Source: Eleginops maclovinus (taxonomy: Eukaryota > Chordata > Actinopteri > Perciformes > Eleginopidae). From it: a stretch of DNA of 64,000 nt. Shown here piece after piece: positions 63,343 to 64,000 of this stretch. Both the position numbers and the translations under genes were made by a program. The first letter of the stretch is position 1. Every line of letters begins with the position of its first letter. The notes beneath the pieces were generated by a model that saw only the letters and a list, made by a program, of their open reading frames with translations, searched no databases and was not told the DNA's origin. The stretch spans positions 1,439,501 to 1,503,500 of the forward strand of contig NC_086351.1 in the NCBI RefSeq assembly GCF_036324505.1, in the 5' to 3' direction.

Positions 63343-64000
63343 CAGCGTTTCTCAAAGTGTGGGCGCGGAGGTAGTGCAGGTGGGGCGCATGGAATCAGAA
63401 GGAAATAGCTTTTTTTTTTTGGTCATTCCTTTCTGTTTTGCCGATAAAGCTCACTCACAATGGATTCTGTAATTGTCCTAAACATGTGAAAAGAACATTA
63501 GATAGGAAACCAGCAACAAAACAAAAAAAAGCTTGCCTGGAACCATAGTGCGAATAATAGGCTGGACTTCGGCATGTTAATTGCGGCGGAATAATGACAA
63601 CAGAACAACAGGGCAGCAGACGTGTGTAGGCTATATCGTTTAAGGTTCAAAATGGACAAGTTTGTTACAAGGGCAACAAAAGTTGGCGATTCGGCGACAA
63701 CAGAGAAAGAGAAGACAGACGGGCCAAACCAATCGAAATGCCAACCAAAGAGAAAGTATGATGAAGCGTATCTTGCTTTAGGATTCACTGTAGCTGAGGT
63801 GGGTGATGAGGAGCGACCCGTGTGTGTTCTTTCTGTGTCTTCGACAACTGGCAGCAGACAGTATGAGGCCAAACAAATGGTGCAGACACTTGGAGACATC
63901 ACACCCAACTCACGTTGATAAACCCATCATTTGTTTTCAACGAAAACTCACCGAATACCGTCAGCAGGAAACGCGAATGGTGAAAGCTGCGTCAGTGAAT
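63343..64000 (+). mobile_element. hAT-type DNA transposon, left end, running off the window
   Basis: CAGCGTTTCTCAAAGTGTGG at 63343 is a typical hAT/Charlie-like terminal inverted repeat; it is preceded by CTTTAGAT, a candidate 8-bp target duplication. A ZBED5-like ORF starts about 300 bp inside. The right end is beyond 64000. Confidence 0.8.
63652..64000 (+). pseudogene. ZBED5/SCAND3-like hAT transposase N-terminus, frameshifted
   Basis: From ATG at 63652 the frame reads MDKFVTR then PKRKYDEAYLALGFT and EERPVCVL, a signature of ZBED5/SCAND3-type proteins from domesticated and free hAT elements. At about 63826..63836 the frame changes: the BED-finger continuation (CLRQLAADSMRPNK, RHLETSHPTHVDKP, FQRKLTEYRQQ) is in another frame up to the window edge. 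As written the ORF stops at 63918. It is therefore either a decayed element or has an assembly indel. Confidence 0.8.

Noticed and set aside
63652..63918. An intact new gene of about 90 residues at the right edge
   Set aside because: The C-terminal third departs from the BED-finger family exactly where the neighbouring frame picks it up, so it is a frameshifted transposase fragment.

Overview
The window is vertebrate nuclear DNA and almost certainly from a teleost fish, probably a percomorph-like one. Genes are split into small GT-AG exons, dinucleotide microsatellites are long and very frequent, fish-type L2-like LINE tails and hAT/MITE elements are scattered throughout, and every recognisable protein is an animal protein. 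Bacterial-style features (operons, ribosome binding sites, CRISPR) are not expected and were not seen. Gene models below were built by eye from splice sites, reading-phase agreement and remembered family sequences; no database search was run.

Layout. (1) 1-7.6 kb: the 5' end of SH3BP5 on the minus strand (two coding exons); the rest of the gene runs off the left edge and its intron holds MITEs and minisatellites. (2) 7.6-15 kb: intergenic, with a 22-copy 57-bp minisatellite and a large ATCC-type microsatellite. (3) 15.1-26.8 kb: two tandem minus-strand genes for type II membrane C-type lectin-like receptors, each of six exons. They share nearly identical lectin exons but have very different stalks: the second carries about 46 heptads encoded by a 21-nt repeat. 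Antisense LINE fragments and a hAT MITE lie in and between them. (4) 27.4-35.6 kb: a second 57-bp array, then a plus-strand gene for a small secreted immunoglobulin-domain protein. Its 5.8-kb intron contains an intronless minus-strand TRIM E3-ligase gene and a third, inverted 57-bp array. (5) 38.2-44.1 kb: METTL6 (minus) and EAF1 (plus), head to head with about 560 bp between start codons. (6) 47.9-61.7 kb: fourteen exons of BMPER (crossveinless-2) on the minus strand, missing only the N-terminal exon(s), with a one-base frameshift in the VWD-region exon. (7) 63.3-64 kb: the left end of a hAT-type transposon with a decayed ZBED5-like BED-finger ORF.

How it fits together. SH3BP5, METTL6 and EAF1 are neighbours in the same arrangement on human 3p25, so this is a conserved block. 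The lectin pair, the Ig gene and the TRIM gene sit between SH3BP5 and METTL6 as an immune-flavoured insertion of about 20 kb, rich in tandem repeats. BMPER lies on another chromosome in human, so a synteny junction falls between 44 and 48 kb. The most promising material for something undescribed is the lectin pair with its repeat-encoded stalk, and its neighbourhood with the nested Ig/TRIM genes and three copies of the same 57-bp satellite.
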